The notes: a model not told the origin generated them from the letters alone. Positions 1-10,274 are shown, counted from the stretch's first letter. The stretch: DNA of 64,000 bases from Dickeya chrysanthemi NCPPB 402 (GCF_000406105.1 NZ_CM001974.1:3226056-3290055), one strand, 5' to 3'. Program-made: numbers and translations.

Positions 1-15
1 GGCGCAAGAATACAC

Positions 16-1185
16 CTAATCAGCCCCAAAGAGATCGCGGGTATACACTTTTTCCATTACATCAGACAATTCCGGCGCCATTCGGTTCGACAAAATCACG
101 TCGGACATCTGTTTGAATTCATCCAGATTATGAATCACTCGGGAGCGGAAGAACTCCGACTCTTTCAACGCGGGTTCATACACCACCACGTCGATGCCTT
201 TAGCCTTAATACGCTTCATCACCCCTTGAATCGCGGAGGCGCGGAAATTGTCGGACCCGGTTTTCATCACCAGCCGGTAAATCCCCACCACCTTCGGATT
301 ACGCCTGATCACTGAATCGGCGATGAAATCCTTACGGGTGGTGTTGGCATCGACAATCGCCCGAATCAGGTTGTTCGGCACCGATTCGTAGTTAGCCAGC
401 AACTGCTTGGTATCTTTCGGCAGGCAGTAACCGCCATAACCGAACGACGGGTTGTTGTAGTGCTGACCAATTCGCGGATCCAACCCGACGCCTTCGATGA
501 TCTGCTTGCTATCCAGCCCCAGAGTCTGAGCATAGGTATCCAGTTCGTTAAAGTAGGCCACGCGCATCGCCAGGTAGGTATTGGCGAACAGTTTGATCGC
601 TTCGGCTTCGGTCAAACCGGTAAACAGCACCGGAATATTGGTTTTGATGGCGCCGTCCACCAACAGGCGAGCAAACCGCTCGGCACGTTCGGAACGCTCG
701 CCCACCACGATACGGGACGGATACAGATTGTCGTACAGCGCTCGGCCTTCACGCAGGAACTCCGGCGAGAAGATGATATTTTCGGTGCCGAACTGCTCGC
801 GAACCTGAGCGGTATACCCCACCGGGATAGTAGATTTGATGATCATCACGGCGTCGGGGTTGACCTCCAGCACCTTACCGATCACCGCTTCCACCGAGCG
901 GGTGTTGAAGTAATTGGTTTTCGGATCGTAATCCGTCGGGGTGGCGATAATAACGAACTCCGCGCCCTGATAGGCGGACTCGGCATCCAGCGTGGCGCGA
1001 AAATTCAGCGCCGGGTTGCGCAGATAAGCTTCGATTTCCTTATCCACAATCGGGGAGATGCCTTTGTTCAGCATGTCCACTTTTTCGGCGACGATATCCA
1101 CCGCGACCACTTCATTATGCTGCGCCAGCAGCATGGCGTTGGACAAGCCAACATAACCGGTACCCGCAATTGCAATTTTCATCAT
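16..1185 (-). CDS. ugd: UDP-glucose 6-dehydrogenase
   Basis: Cytoplasmic enzyme that oxidises UDP-glucose to UDP-glucuronate with two NAD+, supplying the acidic sugar of the polysaccharide. The 389-aa product has the Rossmann loop GTGYVG (residues 8-13), the conserved STIPVG stretch (about 118-123) and the catalytic cysteine in [12 protein letters not shown] (Cys254). Length matches the short enterobacterial Ugd form. Two consecutive ATGs make 1185 or 1182 equally plausible starts. It is the last gene of the minus-strand polysaccharide cluster inside this window and lies 174 bp downstream of a UDP-glucuronate epimerase-like gene that would use its product. Confidence 0.96.
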   Translation of the reverse strand: MMKIAIAGTGYVGLSNAMLLAQHNEVVAVDIVAEKVDMLNKGISPIVDKEIEAYLRNPALNFRATLDAESAYQGAEFVIIATPTDYDPKTNYFNTRSVEAVIGKVLEVNPDAVMIIKSTIPVGYTAQVREQFGTENIIFSPEFLREGRALYDNLYPSRIVVGERSERAERFARLLVDGAIKTNIPVLFTGLTEAEAIKLFANTYLAMRVAYFNELDTYAQTLGLDSKQIIEGVGLDPRIGQHYNNPSFGYGGYCLPKDTKQLLANYESVPNNLIRAIVDANTTRKDFIADSVIRRNPKVVGIYRLVMKTGSDNFRASAIQGVMKRIKAKGIDVVVYEPALKESEFFRSRVIHNLDEFKQMSDVILSNRMAPELSDVMEKVYTRDLFGAD

Positions 1186-1359
1186 CTGTCCATCATCCTA
1201 CCGGGTAACACACTGTACCCGTTCCAGAACACCGGCAAAGCCGCGAAGACGCCGGCCGCCGTCTTCCCCCCTCAACCTTAGGTTGCAGATGCGTGGTTCG
1301 ACATGCAGACGTAGCCCGGCACCCCGAACACGTGGGGGATTCTCTTTAATTTATTTCGT

Positions 1360-2367
1360 TCAGGCCTGATAGAAATCCCGATACCAGTCTACGAAAGCGC
1401 GGACTCCTTCATTCACACCGACCTGCGGCCGATAGCCCGTCACCGCAAACAAGTCGCTGGTATCGGCATAAGTCTGATAAACGTCGCCGGCCTGCATCGG
1501 CATGAAATTCTTCACCGCCTCACGCCCCAACGCCGACTCCAGCGCCGTGACAAAATCCATCAGCCGCACCGGGCTACCGTTACCGATATTGTAAAGGCGG
1601 TATGGCGCGGAACTGGTGGACGGCGAGCCGCTTTCCACCGTCCAGTCGGCGTTACGCGTCGGGATTTGGTCCACCACACGCAGCACCCCTTCCACGATAT
1701 CGGTGACATAGGTGAAATCACGCCACATGTCGCCCTGATTGTAGATATCGATCGGTTCACCAGCCAGAATGCGGCGGGTGAACTTGAACAGCGCCATATC
1801 CGGACGCCCCCACGGCCCATATACCGTGAAAAAGCGCAATCCGGTGGTCGGCAGGTCGTACAGGTGCGAATAGGAGTGCGCCATCAACTCGTTGGATTTC
1901 TTGGTCGCGGCATACAGCGAAATCGGATGGTCGGCCGCGTCGGTGGTGGCGAACGGCGTTTTGCCGTTCAACCCGTACACCGAACTGGAAGAGGCATAAA
2001 TCAGGTGACCAACTCCGTGGTGGCGACAGCCTTCCAGCACATTCAAATGGCCAATCAGGTTGCTTTCCGCATACACCATCGGGTTTTCCAGCGAATAACG
2101 CACCCCGGCCTGCGCGGCGAGATGAATAACGCGCTCGAATTTTTCCGCCGCGAATAACGCCGTCATCGCCTGGCTATCGGCAATATCTATCCGTTCAAAA
2201 CGGAAACCGCTCAGCGCCCGCAATTTCGCCAGTCGCGCTTCCTTGAGCGATACCTCATAGTAACTATTGAGGTTATCGATCCCCACCACCGTATGCCCGG
2301 CGGCGCAGAGTGACTGACAAGTATAGAAGCCGATAAAGCCGGCCGCGCCGGTAACAAGAAATTTCAT
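1360..2367 (-). CDS. NAD-dependent sugar epimerase, UDP-glucuronate 4-epimerase family
   Basis: Extended short-chain dehydrogenase/reductase of 335 aa. It has GAAGFIG (residues 7-13), a serine run SSSS (126-129) and the catalytic pair in YAATK (Tyr152, Lys156). The overall pattern, including the AQAGVRYS and VYGPWGRPDMA stretches, is that of bacterial UDP-glucuronate 4-epimerases, which make UDP-galacturonate. Its position next to ugd supports this substrate: Ugd makes UDP-glucuronate and this enzyme would epimerise it, so the polymer may carry galacturonate. A UDP-glucose/galactose epimerase role is possible, but a separate galE lies at 43412. The family call is firm and the exact substrate is inferred. 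Confidence 0.85.
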   Translation of the reverse strand: MKFLVTGAAGFIGFYTCQSLCAAGHTVVGIDNLNSYYEVSLKEARLAKLRALSGFRFERIDIADSQAMTALFAAEKFERVIHLAAQAGVRYSLENPMVYAESNLIGHLNVLEGCRHHGVGHLIYASSSSVYGLNGKTPFATTDAADHPISLYAATKKSNELMAHSYSHLYDLPTTGLRFFTVYGPWGRPDMALFKFTRRILAGEPIDIYNQGDMWRDFTYVTDIVEGVLRVVDQIPTRNADWTVESGSPSTSSAPYRLYNIGNGSPVRLMDFVTALESALGREAVKNFMPMQAGDVYQTYADTSDLFAVTGYRPQVGVNEGVRAFVDWYRDFYQA

Positions 2368-2473
2368 TCAGGAACTCTTAATGTGACTTGAATGGCGGAG
2401 ATAATACCATTCACCGCCTTAATTCAGCACCCGCTAACCACGGAAAACATGCGAGAGAGTGCCAGAAATCACC

Positions 2474-3850
2474 TCAACATTGACGCAACAGCGCCAGAAT
2501 CGTCCGGGTTTTCTCCTCCATTAACCGGACATTCTGCCGTGACTCGACGTTAAGGCGCACCACCGGTTCCGTGTTGGAACGGCGCAAGTTAAAACGCCAG
2601 TCGGCGAATGTCAGGCTAATACCGTCGGTTTCATCCACCGTCAGCGCCTGCGGTTCTAAGGCGGCACGCACACGCGCAATCGCCGCGACCGGGTCGGTCA
2701 ACAGAGAATTGATCTCTCCGGAAGCCGGGTAAGCCTGCATACGCTCGCTTACCAGTTGCGACAGGGATTGTCCACGTACGCTAATCAATTCCGCCACCAG
2801 CAACCACGGGATCATGCCGGAGTCGCAGTAGGCGAACGAGCGGAAGTAGTGATGTGCGCTCATTTCACCGCCATACACGGCATCTTCCTTACGCATCCGC
2901 TCTTTGATAAAGGCGTGTCCGGTCTTCGACATCACCGGATTGCCGCCCTGGCGAGTGACGATATCTACCGTATTCCAGGTCAGGCGCGGATCGTGAATGA
3001 TGGTGGCGCCCGGCGCTTTATTCAGGAAAGCCTCCGCCAGCAGCCCGACAATGTAGTACCCCTCGATGAACCGCCCCTGATGGTCGAACAGGAAACAACG
3101 GTCGAAATCGCCGTCAAACGCCACCCCGAAATCCGCCTGATGTTCCCGTACCGCACGGGCAGTATCCGCCCGACACTCATGCAGCAACGGATTAGGAATG
3201 CCATTGGGAAACGTCCCATCCGGTTGGTGATGGAGCTTGATAAAGGTCAGCGGCGCGCCGTGGCGACATAGCGCTTCTTCCAGCGCATCCACCACGTGAC
3301 CGGCGGCGCCGTTACCGCTATTGATGACAATTTTCATCGGCGTCAGGTTACGCGGATTAATGTACGACATCAGGTGCCCGACATACGGCTGCAATACCGC
3401 CAGCGTTTCATAACGCCCACGGTGATGCGGGTCTGCCGGTGGTGCGAAGCGATTTTCCTCCGCCCGCCGCTGGATATCTTTCAGACCGCTGTCGCCGCTG
3501 ATGGGTTGGGCTCCCGCGCGCACCAGCTTCATACCGTTATAATTAATCGGGTTGTGGCTGGCGGTGACTTCGATGCCGCCGTCCATGCCAAAGTGGAAGG
3601 TCGCGAAGTAGACTTCCTCCGTACCGGACAATCCGATGTCGTAGACATCGACCCCGGCATCGCGCAGGCCATCAGCCAGCGCGCGTTTTAACGGTTCGCT
3701 GGTGAGCCGGATATCGCCCCCCACGACGACGCGCCGGGGTTGAATCACCTCGGCGTAAGCCCGACCGATGCGGTAGGCAATCTCTTCATTGAGCTCGACA
3801 CCCAGCTCGCCGCGAATATCATAGGCTTTAAAGCAGGTTAATGCGGACAT
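2474..3850 (-). CDS. manB: phosphomannomutase
   Basis: Converts mannose-6-phosphate to mannose-1-phosphate for GDP-mannose synthesis. The 458-aa protein is close to E. coli CpsG/ManB over its whole length: N-terminal CFKAYDIRG, the phosphoserine loop TASHNP (Ser98), the metal-binding loop DGDFDRC and the C-terminal sugar-phosphate site [14 protein letters not shown]. An in-frame ATG lies 18 nt further upstream, but the start at 3850 is preferred because it matches the family N-terminus and has GGGAG about 8 nt upstream. The gene starts 14 nt after manC, so the two are translated as one unit. Confidence 0.96.
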   Translation of the reverse strand: MSALTCFKAYDIRGELGVELNEEIAYRIGRAYAEVIQPRRVVVGGDIRLTSEPLKRALADGLRDAGVDVYDIGLSGTEEVYFATFHFGMDGGIEVTASHNPINYNGMKLVRAGAQPISGDSGLKDIQRRAEENRFAPPADPHHRGRYETLAVLQPYVGHLMSYINPRNLTPMKIVINSGNGAAGHVVDALEEALCRHGAPLTFIKLHHQPDGTFPNGIPNPLLHECRADTARAVREHQADFGVAFDGDFDRCFLFDHQGRFIEGYYIVGLLAEAFLNKAPGATIIHDPRLTWNTVDIVTRQGGNPVMSKTGHAFIKERMRKEDAVYGGEMSAHHYFRSFAYCDSGMIPWLLVAELISVRGQSLSQLVSERMQAYPASGEINSLLTDPVAAIARVRAALEPQALTVDETDGISLTFADWRFNLRRSNTEPVVRLNVESRQNVRLMEEKTRTILALLRQC

Positions 3851-3864
3851 CGCTCTTTCTCCCT

Positions 3865-5295
3865 TCATACCCGACCATAGCGGTCATGCAAGCGGACGAT
3901 ATCGTCCTCTTCCAGATAGCGTCCTGAACGTACCTCAATCACCACAAGGTCAATCAATCCTGGGTTTTCCAGCGTGTGTACTGCGCCAGGCTGAATAAAC
4001 GTGGATTGGTTTTCCGACAGAAAATAGGTGTTGTCATCGACCTGAACCCTGGCGGTGCCGGACAGCACGATCCAATGCTCCGCACGGTGAAAATGCTGCT
4101 GCAACGATAATCCCTGCCCCGGGCGCACGGTGAGTTTCTTCACCTGATAGTGCTCGCCGGCGTCAATATTGCGGCTCTTACCCCAGGGGCGGAACGACTC
4201 GATATGGTCGCGAAACTGGTGTCGATTCTGTGCTTTCAGGCATTCCACGACCTTTTTAACGTCCTGCGCCCGATCTTTGGCCGCGACCAGCAAGGCATCC
4301 CCGGTGTTGACGATAATGGCGTCATCTATGCCGATGGTGGCGACCAATGATGAAGAGGAGGCGGAAACGTAGTTGTTATGACTATCCAGCGCGATGACAT
4401 CCCCCAGCGTCACGTTACCCTGCGCATCTTTCTCCGATACCTCCCACAGCGACGACCACGACCCGACATCGCTCCAGCCGGCATCGAAAGCGATCACCAC
4501 CGCATCGCGGGTTTTTTCCATTACGGCGTAATCGATGGAATCACTCGGACAATCCATAAACGCACGCGACTCGACGCGGATAAAATCCATATCACGTTGG
4601 CTGCGCGCCATGGCTACGCGGGTCATTTCGTAAATATCCGGCTGATTTTTTTGCAGTTCATCGAGGTACTTGGCGGCACGGAACAGAAACATGCCGCTGT
4701 TCCAGCAATAATCACCGGATTTGAGGTAACGCTCGGCGGTGGCCAGATCCGGTTTTTCCACGAACTCGTCGACCGTAAATCCCCCGCCGGACAACGACGC
4801 ACCGGTCTTGATATAGCCATAACCGGTCTCAGGCGAGGTCGGGACGATGCCAAAAGTCACCAGTTTGTTTTCATAGGCATAAGGCAGCGCCTGCTGAATG
4901 GCCTGATGGAAGTTCCCGGTTTTCTTGATCAGATGATCGGCCGCCAGCACCAGCAATAGGCTGTCGGGGTCGGTTTTCACGCTCAGATGGGCTGCCAGCG
5001 CAATAGCCGGCGCGGTATTGCGCCCAACCGGCTCCAGAATAATATTGCTCCCCAGTTGCTGTTGTTCGCGCAACTGCTCGGCGACCAGAAAACGGTGATC
5101 CTCATTGCAGATGACTAACGGGCGCTGCGTCGTGAGAAACGGTAACCCCTGTAATCGCGCCAACGTATTTTGCAGCAGGCTGTAACGGCCCTCATCGCCT
5201 AATGGCAAAAACTGTTTGGGAAATAATTCCCGGGATAACGGCCATAACCGGCTGCCGCTGCCGCCGGCCATAATGACAGGAATAATATTGGACAT
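3865..5295 (-). CDS. manC: mannose-1-phosphate guanylyltransferase / mannose-6-phosphate isomerase
   Basis: Bifunctional type II enzyme of 476 aa. The N-terminal nucleotidyltransferase domain has [12 protein letters not shown] (residues 11-22) and FVEKPD, and makes GDP-mannose from GTP and mannose-1-P. The C-terminal cupin domain (about 340-470, with HFHRAEHW) matches the phosphomannose isomerase module. It feeds GDP-mannose to the cluster's glycosyltransferases. No GDP-fucose genes (gmd, fcl) are visible in the window, so mannose itself is the likely end sugar unless those genes lie elsewhere. About 308 bp of non-coding DNA separates it from the gene upstream, so a separate promoter is possible. 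Confidence 0.96.
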   Translation of the reverse strand: MSNIIPVIMAGGSGSRLWPLSRELFPKQFLPLGDEGRYSLLQNTLARLQGLPFLTTQRPLVICNEDHRFLVAEQLREQQQLGSNIILEPVGRNTAPAIALAAHLSVKTDPDSLLLVLAADHLIKKTGNFHQAIQQALPYAYENKLVTFGIVPTSPETGYGYIKTGASLSGGGFTVDEFVEKPDLATAERYLKSGDYCWNSGMFLFRAAKYLDELQKNQPDIYEMTRVAMARSQRDMDFIRVESRAFMDCPSDSIDYAVMEKTRDAVVIAFDAGWSDVGSWSSLWEVSEKDAQGNVTLGDVIALDSHNNYVSASSSSLVATIGIDDAIIVNTGDALLVAAKDRAQDVKKVVECLKAQNRHQFRDHIESFRPWGKSRNIDAGEHYQVKKLTVRPGQGLSLQQHFHRAEHWIVLSGTARVQVDDNTYFLSENQSTFIQPGAVHTLENPGLIDLVVIEVRSGRYLEEDDIVRLHDRYGRV

Positions 5296-5603
5296 AATCG
5301 CACCTTGATGAATAGGGTGGCATACTCGTCATACTTCACGTTGCAGGTGCGTTGGCTTTCCTGCAACTCGAATTATTTTGGGTATATACCCGCCATACTT
5401 CAAATCGCAGGTTATTTACCCCTGCCATCTGAATTATTTAGCGTGAGTGAGTTTTATTGAGGAATAAAAAAGTAGATGAAGTCAGTCGATTTTATGATTC
5501 GACAATCATCAAAAATAAAAGTCTGGTAAATCGACAGTATTACAATCATCGATAAAAACCTCATCGACAAAAACCTCATCGATAAAAATCACATTGATAA
5601 AAA
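5296..5603. other. intergenic gap rich in repeats, upstream of manC
   Basis: This 308-bp gap between a glycosyltransferase and manC contains no credible gene. It is AT-rich compared with its neighbours. It holds two imperfect copies of a dispersed intergenic repeat (5330-5386 and 5394-5446) and four tandem copies of a 15-bp unit at its right edge. A manC promoter may lie here, but I could not assign -35/-10 boxes with confidence. Confidence 0.7.
5330..5446. repeat. two copies of a dispersed intergenic repeat
   Basis: Copy one (5330-5386) begins CATACTTCACGTTGCAGGTG and ends near AATTATTTTGGGTATA. Copy two (5394-5446) begins CATACTTCAAATCGCAGG and ends near GAATTATTTAGCG. Related copies occur at 6519-6567 and, more degenerate, at 18477-18515 and perhaps 1277-1310. 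All lie in gaps of the polysaccharide locus. The core resembles a family of short intergenic repeats common in enterobacteria, although I cannot name it from the sequence alone. Confidence 0.65.
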
Positions 5604-5606
5604 TCA
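5547..5606. repeat. tandem repeat, 4 x 15 bp
   Basis: Four adjacent 15-mers related to CATCGATAAAAACCT: 5547-5561, 5562-5576, 5577-5591 and 5592-5606. The last unit includes the stop codon (TGA on the minus strand, 5604-5606) of the glycosyltransferase gene. The array therefore begins exactly at the end of the reading frame. Confidence 0.85.
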
Positions 5607-6440
5607 ACTACAGCGCGGATGCTTACCACGAAAAAATGCCTGCATGGTAACCAAAACCGTTTTAAACCGTAAGCGAATAAATTGTTTTAACAACCGCCAG
5701 CCAAGATGGTAATACAAATGAAATTGAGGGTAACGGCGGGCGGAAATAGCCAGGTCGATCAGATTTTCTGCGATACGAAATTCGCTTTCTTTTTTTTCAG
5801 ATCGGGAAAGGCCATGTTCCAGATAGCAACTGCTTTTCAATACAAATTTTTCGCCGCCGGCGCTGAGGCGATGAATACGGCGGAACACGCTGACATCCAC
5901 CCCGTATAACGCATAGTTTTCATCAAACAGCGACAGGTTATGGCGCTCAAAAACATCCCAGAGTCGACGGTGGATGATCAACCCGGAACCGATAGAAAAC
6001 GCGGTTGCCGGATCCAAATCCTGATCATTGAGCACAATTTCCCCTTTTGATACCGGATAATAGGTTTTGTAATTAATACTGGAGATAATCCGTGGGCACT
6101 CGATATCCACCTGCGTATGTTCCACTGCAAACCAGAATGATTCGTTAATGGTGGTATCATCATCCAAAATGACCCACCGCTCCACCTGTAAATTATTCGC
6201 GATAAATTGATTATATACCTGACTCAACGGTTTATTTTCCAGACAATTAACCAGCTCAACCTGTTCATAAATGGTTTTCAGACGAAGAAAGAAGCTGTCC
6301 TCTTCAGATATACGAAAAGGACCATTATTATGAATAGTGAGTTTAATCTGTTTAAACGGATGTTGAATCAGCGTCTGCAAGGTTGTGGACGATTCCAGTC
6401 CCTTATTATACAACACCACCAGAATTGCATTTTTAATCAT
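5604..6440 (-). CDS. glycosyltransferase, family 2
   Basis: A 278-aa GT-A fold glycosyltransferase with no signal peptide, expected to act at the cytoplasmic face of the inner membrane on the undecaprenyl-linked repeat unit. It has the short N-terminal strand typical of family 2 (AILVVLYNKG, residues 5-14) and the metal-binding acidic motif LDDDT (Asp93-95). A polybasic C-terminus (about 245-278) may contact the membrane. The sequence is visibly more AT-rich than the flanking sugar-nucleotide genes, which is common for horizontally moved polysaccharide genes. Donor and acceptor sugars cannot be told; mannose or rhamnose are candidates from the context. Confidence 0.82.
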   Translation of the reverse strand: MIKNAILVVLYNKGLESSTTLQTLIQHPFKQIKLTIHNNGPFRISEEDSFFLRLKTIYEQVELVNCLENKPLSQVYNQFIANNLQVERWVILDDDTTINESFWFAVEHTQVDIECPRIISSINYKTYYPVSKGEIVLNDQDLDPATAFSIGSGLIIHRRLWDVFERHNLSLFDENYALYGVDVSVFRRIHRLSAGGEKFVLKSSCYLEHGLSRSEKKESEFRIAENLIDLAISARRYPQFHLYYHLGWRLLKQFIRLRFKTVLVTMQAFFRGKHPRCS

Positions 6441-6518
6441 GACGTTCTCTCCTGGGAAAACAGGGTTGCAGTGACGAGTCCATTCTGATGCCCGGCATTA
6501 TCGCTGTATTATCCCTTT

Positions 6519-6567
6519 CATATTTCAGGTTACAGGTGTGTTGGCTGCATGACTTGAGTTATTCAGC
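6519..6567. repeat. copy of the dispersed intergenic repeat
   Basis: Begins CATATTTCAGGTTACAGGTG and continues with TGTTGGCTGCATGACTTGAG. It aligns with the copy at 5330-5386. It sits in the 174-bp gap between the GT2 gene and the wzx gene. Confidence 0.65.
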
Positions 6568-6614
6568 AGCGACATCGAATGCCGGCACCGTATTGGCTTT
6601 ATTTTTCAGTACGT

Positions 6615-7886
6615 CTATTCGGGCATCCCTGATATTCGGGTACCCAAAATGTTTTTTTTCATTACCATAAAAAAGAAGATCACCGTAATGATGAACTCCG
6701 TCGCCCCGACCGCAACGGCCACACCATACATGCCCCACCATTGCGTAAAGAAAAACAGATAAGAGCAATGGCACAACAGGCCGATGAAATAGACCCGTTT
6801 CAAATACACGCTCAATCCGGCGGGAATAATGATCAAGTTAACCAGAATAATCGACAACGAGATCACAAACTGCGTGACAATCATGATTGTCAGCAGGTGA
6901 CTAATATCGTACTCCTTGCCGAACACCCAGTGTATCAACGGCACCCCCATCAGCAGATTGCCCAAAAACGCGCTGGCGGTCAGCAATGAAAACATCGTGA
7001 GCACCTTCATCAATTGTGCGCGAATAGCGCTGTACGCCAGTTGGTTGTACAAACTGCAAATATGACTGAAATTGCCTTGTACGATCGGGTTATACAATTG
7101 GCGCAATACCGATGCCAGCCTGTCCGCCACCGCATAATGACCGAGCGCGGCGTCGCCGAACATAAATTTGATCACCACAGGGTTCAGATAAGTGAATCCC
7201 AGCGTGAACAATGAGGCGGAAAAATTGTGAAAACTCTCCCTGATTTCGCCCATCACCGTGTGCAGATTGATGCCCGCCAACCGCCAGCGTATCGATTCAC
7301 GGCGCTGCAAGTGGTATTGAATCACCAGCCCGACCAACACCGGTGGGAACAGTTGGATAATCGCCGCCAGATAAATATCCGCCGGTGAACTGACCAACAG
7401 GAAAATCAACCCCAGCGCCAGTATGCGAAAAATCAGGTTCAGAATAGCCAGATGGGAGTTTTTCCCCATCCCCTGAAATAACCAGGCAGCCGACAGCAAC
7501 GAACTCAACGACGACACCAGGCCGATAAAGAATAGGATGGCGTCCGTTTCCGACTGTGCCGTCAGCAGGTCCACAATGGTTCCCACCACCATCACCAACA
7601 CCAACAGTATGGCTTTGGCGCATTGCACATTCGAGTACAAGGCATTAATGGCGGCGATGTCGCCGGCATGTGCGCTGACTTTTCTGGCCGCGGAAAAGTT
7701 AAAACCAAAATCGACAATAAATAACGCGATAAAGCTGATGGATTGCGCGTAACTGAGTTTGCCGAAAAACTCCGCGCCCAGCACTCTGGCAAGATAGGGA
7801 AAGGTCGCCAGCGGCAACAGCATATTGGAAATCTGGATAATATAGAGATAGATAACCTCGCGCTTTATTGCCTTTTTATCACTCAT
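6615..7886 (-). CDS. wzx: oligosaccharide flippase, Wzx family
   Basis: A 423-aa polytopic membrane protein, with hydrophobic segments along nearly the whole chain, of the polysaccharide-transporter (MOP) superfamily. It would flip the lipid-linked repeat unit to the periplasm. Typical early features are the hydrophobic first segment starting YIIQISNMLLPLATFPYLAR and the adjacent GxxxFGKLSYAQS region. The open frame extends 69 codons further upstream, but that part overlaps the preceding glycosyltransferase in another frame. The start at 7886 overlaps its stop codon (ATGA), which indicates translational coupling. No Wzy polymerase accompanies it in the window. Confidence 0.88.
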   Translation of the reverse strand: MSDKKAIKREVIYLYIIQISNMLLPLATFPYLARVLGAEFFGKLSYAQSISFIALFIVDFGFNFSAARKVSAHAGDIAAINALYSNVQCAKAILLVLVMVVGTIVDLLTAQSETDAILFFIGLVSSLSSLLSAAWLFQGMGKNSHLAILNLIFRILALGLIFLLVSSPADIYLAAIIQLFPPVLVGLVIQYHLQRRESIRWRLAGINLHTVMGEIRESFHNFSASLFTLGFTYLNPVVIKFMFGDAALGHYAVADRLASVLRQLYNPIVQGNFSHICSLYNQLAYSAIRAQLMKVLTMFSLLTASAFLGNLLMGVPLIHWVFGKEYDISHLLTIMIVTQFVISLSIILVNLIIIPAGLSVYLKRVYFIGLLCHCSYLFFFTQWWGMYGVAVAVGATEFIITVIFFFMVMKKNILGTRISGMPE

Positions 7887-8803
7887 ACCATCCACCAGAT
7901 CGCACAACTCAGTAGTTTTCGCTCGCCGTTGTGGGCACGCCGCATCAGCGACAGCTTGCTTAACATGCCGGCTTCTCCGCGGATCACGCGTAGAAAATCG
8001 GTATGTTCGGATGGATGCTGCTGACAAAAATGCGTCAGGGCGTTCAACATGGTGCGGCTGTGCCGCCGGGTCACCGGATAACTCCTCAGACACAGCACGC
8101 TATCCGGCAACAGGCGCTTTCGCAGAATACCGGGCGCGCCGACGGTATTATTGCCATGCTGGCGGTACTTAATCAGCGGCTTATCGACATAGGCTATCTT
8201 CCCGCTATGAGCGGCGATCATCGCAATCCACCAGTCGTGCATGCGAATATCGTCCGGCATCGGTTCTATCAGTTGCTTTAAGGCGCGATTGAACAGCATG
8301 GCGCAACCCGGAATATGATTGCTGACGACAAAATCCTCCGGCTGGCGGGCCGCCGACGATTTAATGGAGGCGCGATAAAAAGAGGGAAACAACGGCCCCA
8401 GCACCGTATCCACGATCTCCAGATCGGAAAATGCCAGTACCGGCGTTTCCCCGCCCTGTTCATGAGATTTGACCTCATGCAGCAGTAGCTCCAGCTTCTC
8501 CGGCACCCAATAATCATCCTGGTCGCACAGGGCAATATAGTTGTCTTCGCAGCAGGCAATCGCGCGACGGAAATTTTTCATTGCCCCCAAACCGCCGTTA
8601 CCAGGATAAATACGGATTTTACCCTGCTGATAAAGCTCATGACTCCGTACCATCTCCAGCGTGTTATCACGGGAACCGTCGTCACACACATGAATGATAA
8701 CGTCCTGATGCGTCTGATGCTGGATGGAATCCAGTTGTTGTTTGATATAGCGCCCACCGTTATAGGTGGCCAACGCGATACTGATCCGATCGTGACCTGT
8801 CAT
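7883..8803 (-). CDS. glycosyltransferase, family 2 (rhamnosyltransferase-like)
   Basis: A 306-aa GT2 enzyme with LATYNGG (residues 9-15), DDGSRDNT (about 41-48) and a CDQDD metal motif (about 93-97). The CDQDDYW signature and overall layout resemble the RfbF-like rhamnosyltransferases, which fits the rmlBACD block directly upstream, but the donor is inferred. An in-frame start 18 codons earlier exists; MTGHDRIS at 8803 is preferred because it places the GT2 beta-strand at the usual distance from the N-terminus. The stop codon overlaps the wzx start. Confidence 0.85.
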   Translation of the reverse strand: MTGHDRISIALATYNGGRYIKQQLDSIQHQTHQDVIIHVCDDGSRDNTLEMVRSHELYQQGKIRIYPGNGGLGAMKNFRRAIACCEDNYIALCDQDDYWVPEKLELLLHEVKSHEQGGETPVLAFSDLEIVDTVLGPLFPSFYRASIKSSAARQPEDFVVSNHIPGCAMLFNRALKQLIEPMPDDIRMHDWWIAMIAAHSGKIAYVDKPLIKYRQHGNNTVGAPGILRKRLLPDSVLCLRSYPVTRRHSRTMLNALTHFCQQHPSEHTDFLRVIRGEAGMLSKLSLMRRAHNGERKLLSCAIWWMV

Positions 8804-8882
8804 CTCTGCCAACCGAAGATAAGGAAATACGAGAATGATGTGCGGTAAATCCATCAACAGGATTTACCGCGCCTGATAATCA

Positions 8883-9740
8883 TCAGACCAATTTGGGAAT
8901 GATCACGCTCAATGCCGCCCGCCAGGCGGATGGCGATATGCCTAAACGGGCGATTTTGGTGCAATTCAACGTAGAATACGCCGGACGCGCTGCCGGCGTC
9001 GGGTATTGCTCGGTGGTAATCGCATTCACCGTCGGCACGCGGCTCAATAGCTGCTGCTTATCGGCCATGGCGAAGATCGCATCGGCAAACGCGTGCCACG
9101 ACACTTCTTCATCGCCGCAGAAGTGATACAGCCCCCCTTCTGCCTGCTGCTGCAACACGCTGATGATGGCGTCGGCGATATCGCCGGCATAGGTCGGACA
9201 ACCACGCTGATCGGCAACCACGCCAAGGCTATCCCGCTCGCGGCCCAGCCGCAGCATGGTTTTGACGAAGTTGTTGCCGTACTCGCTGAATACCCAGGCC
9301 GTACGCACAATCTGCGCCGCCGGGTTCACCTTCAAGACCGCCCGTTCGCCATCCAGCTTGGTCTGACCGTACACGCCCAGCGGGTGGGTAGCGTCGGTTT
9401 CGATATAGGGACGGGTCGCCGTACCATCAAACACATAATCAGTGGACACGTGGATAAAACGTGCGCCTTGCTGACGCGCAGCCCGAGCCAGATATTCCGG
9501 CCCGGCGACATTGATGCGCGCCGCCAGTTCGGGTTCCGATTCCGCCTTGTCCACCGCGGTATAGGCCGCGGCGTTAACAATCGCATCCGGTTGCCAGGAT
9601 GCCACCGTCGCCTGCACTTGCGCTTCATCAGTGATATCCAGCGAATCGGTATCCGTTGCCAGTACCGACCACCCTTGCGGCAACCGATCCTGAAAGCAAC
9701 GTCCTAACTGACCGTTAGCACCGGTTAACAACACTTTCAT
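8883..9740 (-). CDS. rfbD: dTDP-4-dehydrorhamnose reductase
   Basis: Last step of dTDP-L-rhamnose synthesis: NAD(P)H reduction of dTDP-4-keto-L-rhamnose. The 285-aa product has GANGQLG (7-13), STDYVFDG (99-106) and the catalytic YGQTK (Tyr124, Lys128). The start at 9740 has AAGGAG 8 nt upstream and overlaps the rfbC stop as ATGA. A second ATG two codons upstream sits too close to that ribosome-binding site. It belongs to a contiguous rfbB-A-C-D set. Confidence 0.97.
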   Translation of the reverse strand: MKVLLTGANGQLGRCFQDRLPQGWSVLATDTDSLDITDEAQVQATVASWQPDAIVNAAAYTAVDKAESEPELAARINVAGPEYLARAARQQGARFIHVSTDYVFDGTATRPYIETDATHPLGVYGQTKLDGERAVLKVNPAAQIVRTAWVFSEYGNNFVKTMLRLGRERDSLGVVADQRGCPTYAGDIADAIISVLQQQAEGGLYHFCGDEEVSWHAFADAIFAMADKQQLLSRVPTVNAITTEQYPTPAARPAYSTLNCTKIARLGISPSAWRAALSVIIPKLV

Positions 9741-10273
9741 GCCCATAGCTCCTTAAATGTTTTACCTTTGCTATCTTTTTCCGATAACAAAGGCGAGGCG
9801 ATCGGCCAGTCGATGCCGATATCCGGATCATTCCATAACAGGCACCCTTCGTGAGCCGGGTTGTAGTAGTCGGTGCACTTGTACTCGAAATCCGCCAGGT
9901 CGGAGAGCACCACAAAACCGTGCGCCAGACCGGGCGGAATCCAGAACTGGGCCTTATTCTCCTCCGACAGGAGCACCCCTTCCCAGCGACCGTATGTCGC
10001 CGAGTCGGGCCGAATATCCACCACGACGTCAAACACTTCGCCACGCACCACGCGCACCAGTTTGCCTTGCGGATTGACGGTCTGAAAATGCAGCCCGCGC
10101 AACACGCCCCTGGCCGAACGGGAGTGGTTGTCTTGCACGAAGTCCAGGTCGATATCCAGCATCTCCTGGTAGCGTTTTTTCTCAAACGTTTCCAGAAAAA
10201 AGCCTCGGGCATCGCCAAAGACCTTGGGTTGGATGATTTTGACGCCCTGAATGGCGGTATCACGAACTTGCAT
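9737..10273 (-). CDS. rfbC: dTDP-4-dehydrorhamnose 3,5-epimerase
   Basis: Cupin-fold epimerase of 178 aa converting dTDP-4-keto-6-deoxy-D-glucose to the L-rhamno form. Visible signatures are FFLETF near residue 25, QDNHSRS and GVLRGLHFQ with the catalytic base His62, and the late VLSDLADFEYKCTDYY segment holding the catalytic tyrosine. Length is normal for RmlC. It starts 1 nt after the rfbA stop and its stop overlaps the rfbD start. Confidence 0.97.
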   Translation of the reverse strand: MQVRDTAIQGVKIIQPKVFGDARGFFLETFEKKRYQEMLDIDLDFVQDNHSRSARGVLRGLHFQTVNPQGKLVRVVRGEVFDVVVDIRPDSATYGRWEGVLLSEENKAQFWIPPGLAHGFVVLSDLADFEYKCTDYYNPAHEGCLLWNDPDIGIDWPIASPLLSEKDSKGKTFKELWA

Positions 10274-10274
10274 A

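Noticed and set aside
460..1281. 273-aa open frame on the plus strand
   Set aside because: Lies antisense to ugd across most of its length, is His/Arg-rich with no family features, and reflects the codon bias of the real gene.
5547..5606. CRISPR array
   Set aside because: Units are 15 bp, directly adjacent without spacers, and no cas genes are present.
6615..8093. 69-codon N-terminal extension of wzx
   Set aside because: The extension is a shadow of the upstream glycosyltransferase; the ATGA overlap start at 7886 fits flippase N-termini.
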